From a virus, in the IMG/VR virus record IMGVR_UViG_3300042540_000633, positions 1 through 28,131 of that record: a DNA stretch of 28,131 nucleotides. The stretch is one strand, 5' to 3'. Each line of letters opens with the position of its first letter. The first letter of the stretch is position 1. Below the pieces are notes generated by a model. That model was given only the letters and a program-made list of their open reading frames with translations, was not told the origin of the DNA and did no database searches. Position numbers and translations under genes: made by a program. Shown piece after piece: positions 27,868 through 28,131 of this stretch.

Positions 27868-28127
27868 GATGCCTCTTTCGTGTACGCCTCAGCCTCAGCT
27901 ACTGCGTCGCGTTCAAGTGCGCGTTCCATCATGCCGATCAGCTCGTCAGCGCACGAGATCAGGGCGCGACGCTCATGCTCCCATAGCATGTACCGCTGGG
28001 ATTCGATCACACTGAGCAGCGTGCGTACGTGGTCGCAGAGTCCTGGGTGCTTGTGGTTGGCGGGGCAGATCCAATCACACCGGTTGAGCATGTCGGTTAC
28101 CTCGTCTTCCCAATCAGTTGCGCTCAC
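27864..28127 (-). CDS. Hypothetical early protein at window edge (87 aa)
   Basis: Not recognised. Acidic start (SATDWEDEVTDML), a Cys/His cluster C-x3-C-x8-C-x-H (RCDWICPANHKHPGLCDH, about 16-33) that could bind zinc, then a long helix (about 35-87). GTG 28127 lies four bases from the window end. The sequence there, CATCGTGAG, is the same as at the next junction, where GTGA overlaps the previous stop, so an upstream gene probably ends here too. An earlier start outside the window cannot be excluded. Confidence 0.6.
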   Translation of the reverse strand: MSATDWEDEVTDMLNRCDWICPANHKHPGLCDHVRTLLSVIESQRYMLWEHERRALISCADELIGMMERALERDAVAEAEAYTKEAS

Positions 28128-28131
28128 GATG

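Overview
The window is part of a tailed-phage genome (Caudoviricetes), most likely a podovirus. Every gene I can support is read from the minus strand, so biological order runs from high to low coordinates. There is no integrase, repressor, DNA polymerase, RNA polymerase or recognisable lysis gene here, so this is a fragment. Most late genes have a coding strand rich in G and T. Many genes overlap (ATGA, GTGA, TAATG, TAGTG). Several late genes lack a Shine-Dalgarno (SD) sequence and instead carry a TANNNT hexamer 6-7 nt before the start codon, the layout of leaderless promoters in Actinobacteria and Deinococcus. An actinobacterial-type host is therefore an inference, not proven.

Right-hand accessory/early part (28131-24728). 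Small, mostly unknown proteins are arranged in short transcription units: 28127-27643, 27488-26423 (zinc-ribbon protein plus a gp88-like Cys-motif protein), 26266-25504 (three genes ending in a 32-aa membrane peptide) and 25287-24772 (zinc-ribbon protein). Three units start with a TTGC-N19 promoter and a shared leader containing GGAGG, and the units end in GC-rich hairpins. Three of the boundaries also hold a CAG/CTG-type microsatellite.

Control region (24720-24232). This is largely non-coding. It holds a TTGATCAA-centred dyad, two runs of eight G, and consecutive inverted repeats just upstream of the terminase genes. It is a candidate packaging site, origin or late control region.

Late part (24231-152). 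A 53-aa ORF, terminase small and large subunits, then a run of small virion-associated genes follow. These include a WGGDAG-domain protein, a 50-aa basic protein, two tandem spike-base-like paralogues, a 37-aa gene and two C1q/jelly-roll-like fibre proteins. Next come portal, scaffold, SU10-type major capsid protein, an unknown protein, a two-domain glycosyltransferase, a Cys-rich protein, a gp11-like tail adaptor, a tail hub/nozzle-like protein, a tail-collar protein, and three putative internal/ejection proteins ending in one of 1766 aa. Three genes of the capsid block (scaffold, capsid protein and the gene after it) have strong SD sites, and the capsid gene has C/G-ending codons, consistent with high expression.

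The observations most worth following are the leaderless-promoter pattern, the reused unit-boundary module, a parS-like 16-mer inside the glycosyltransferase gene, the structured region upstream of the terminase, and two related micro-ORFs next to the fibre genes.
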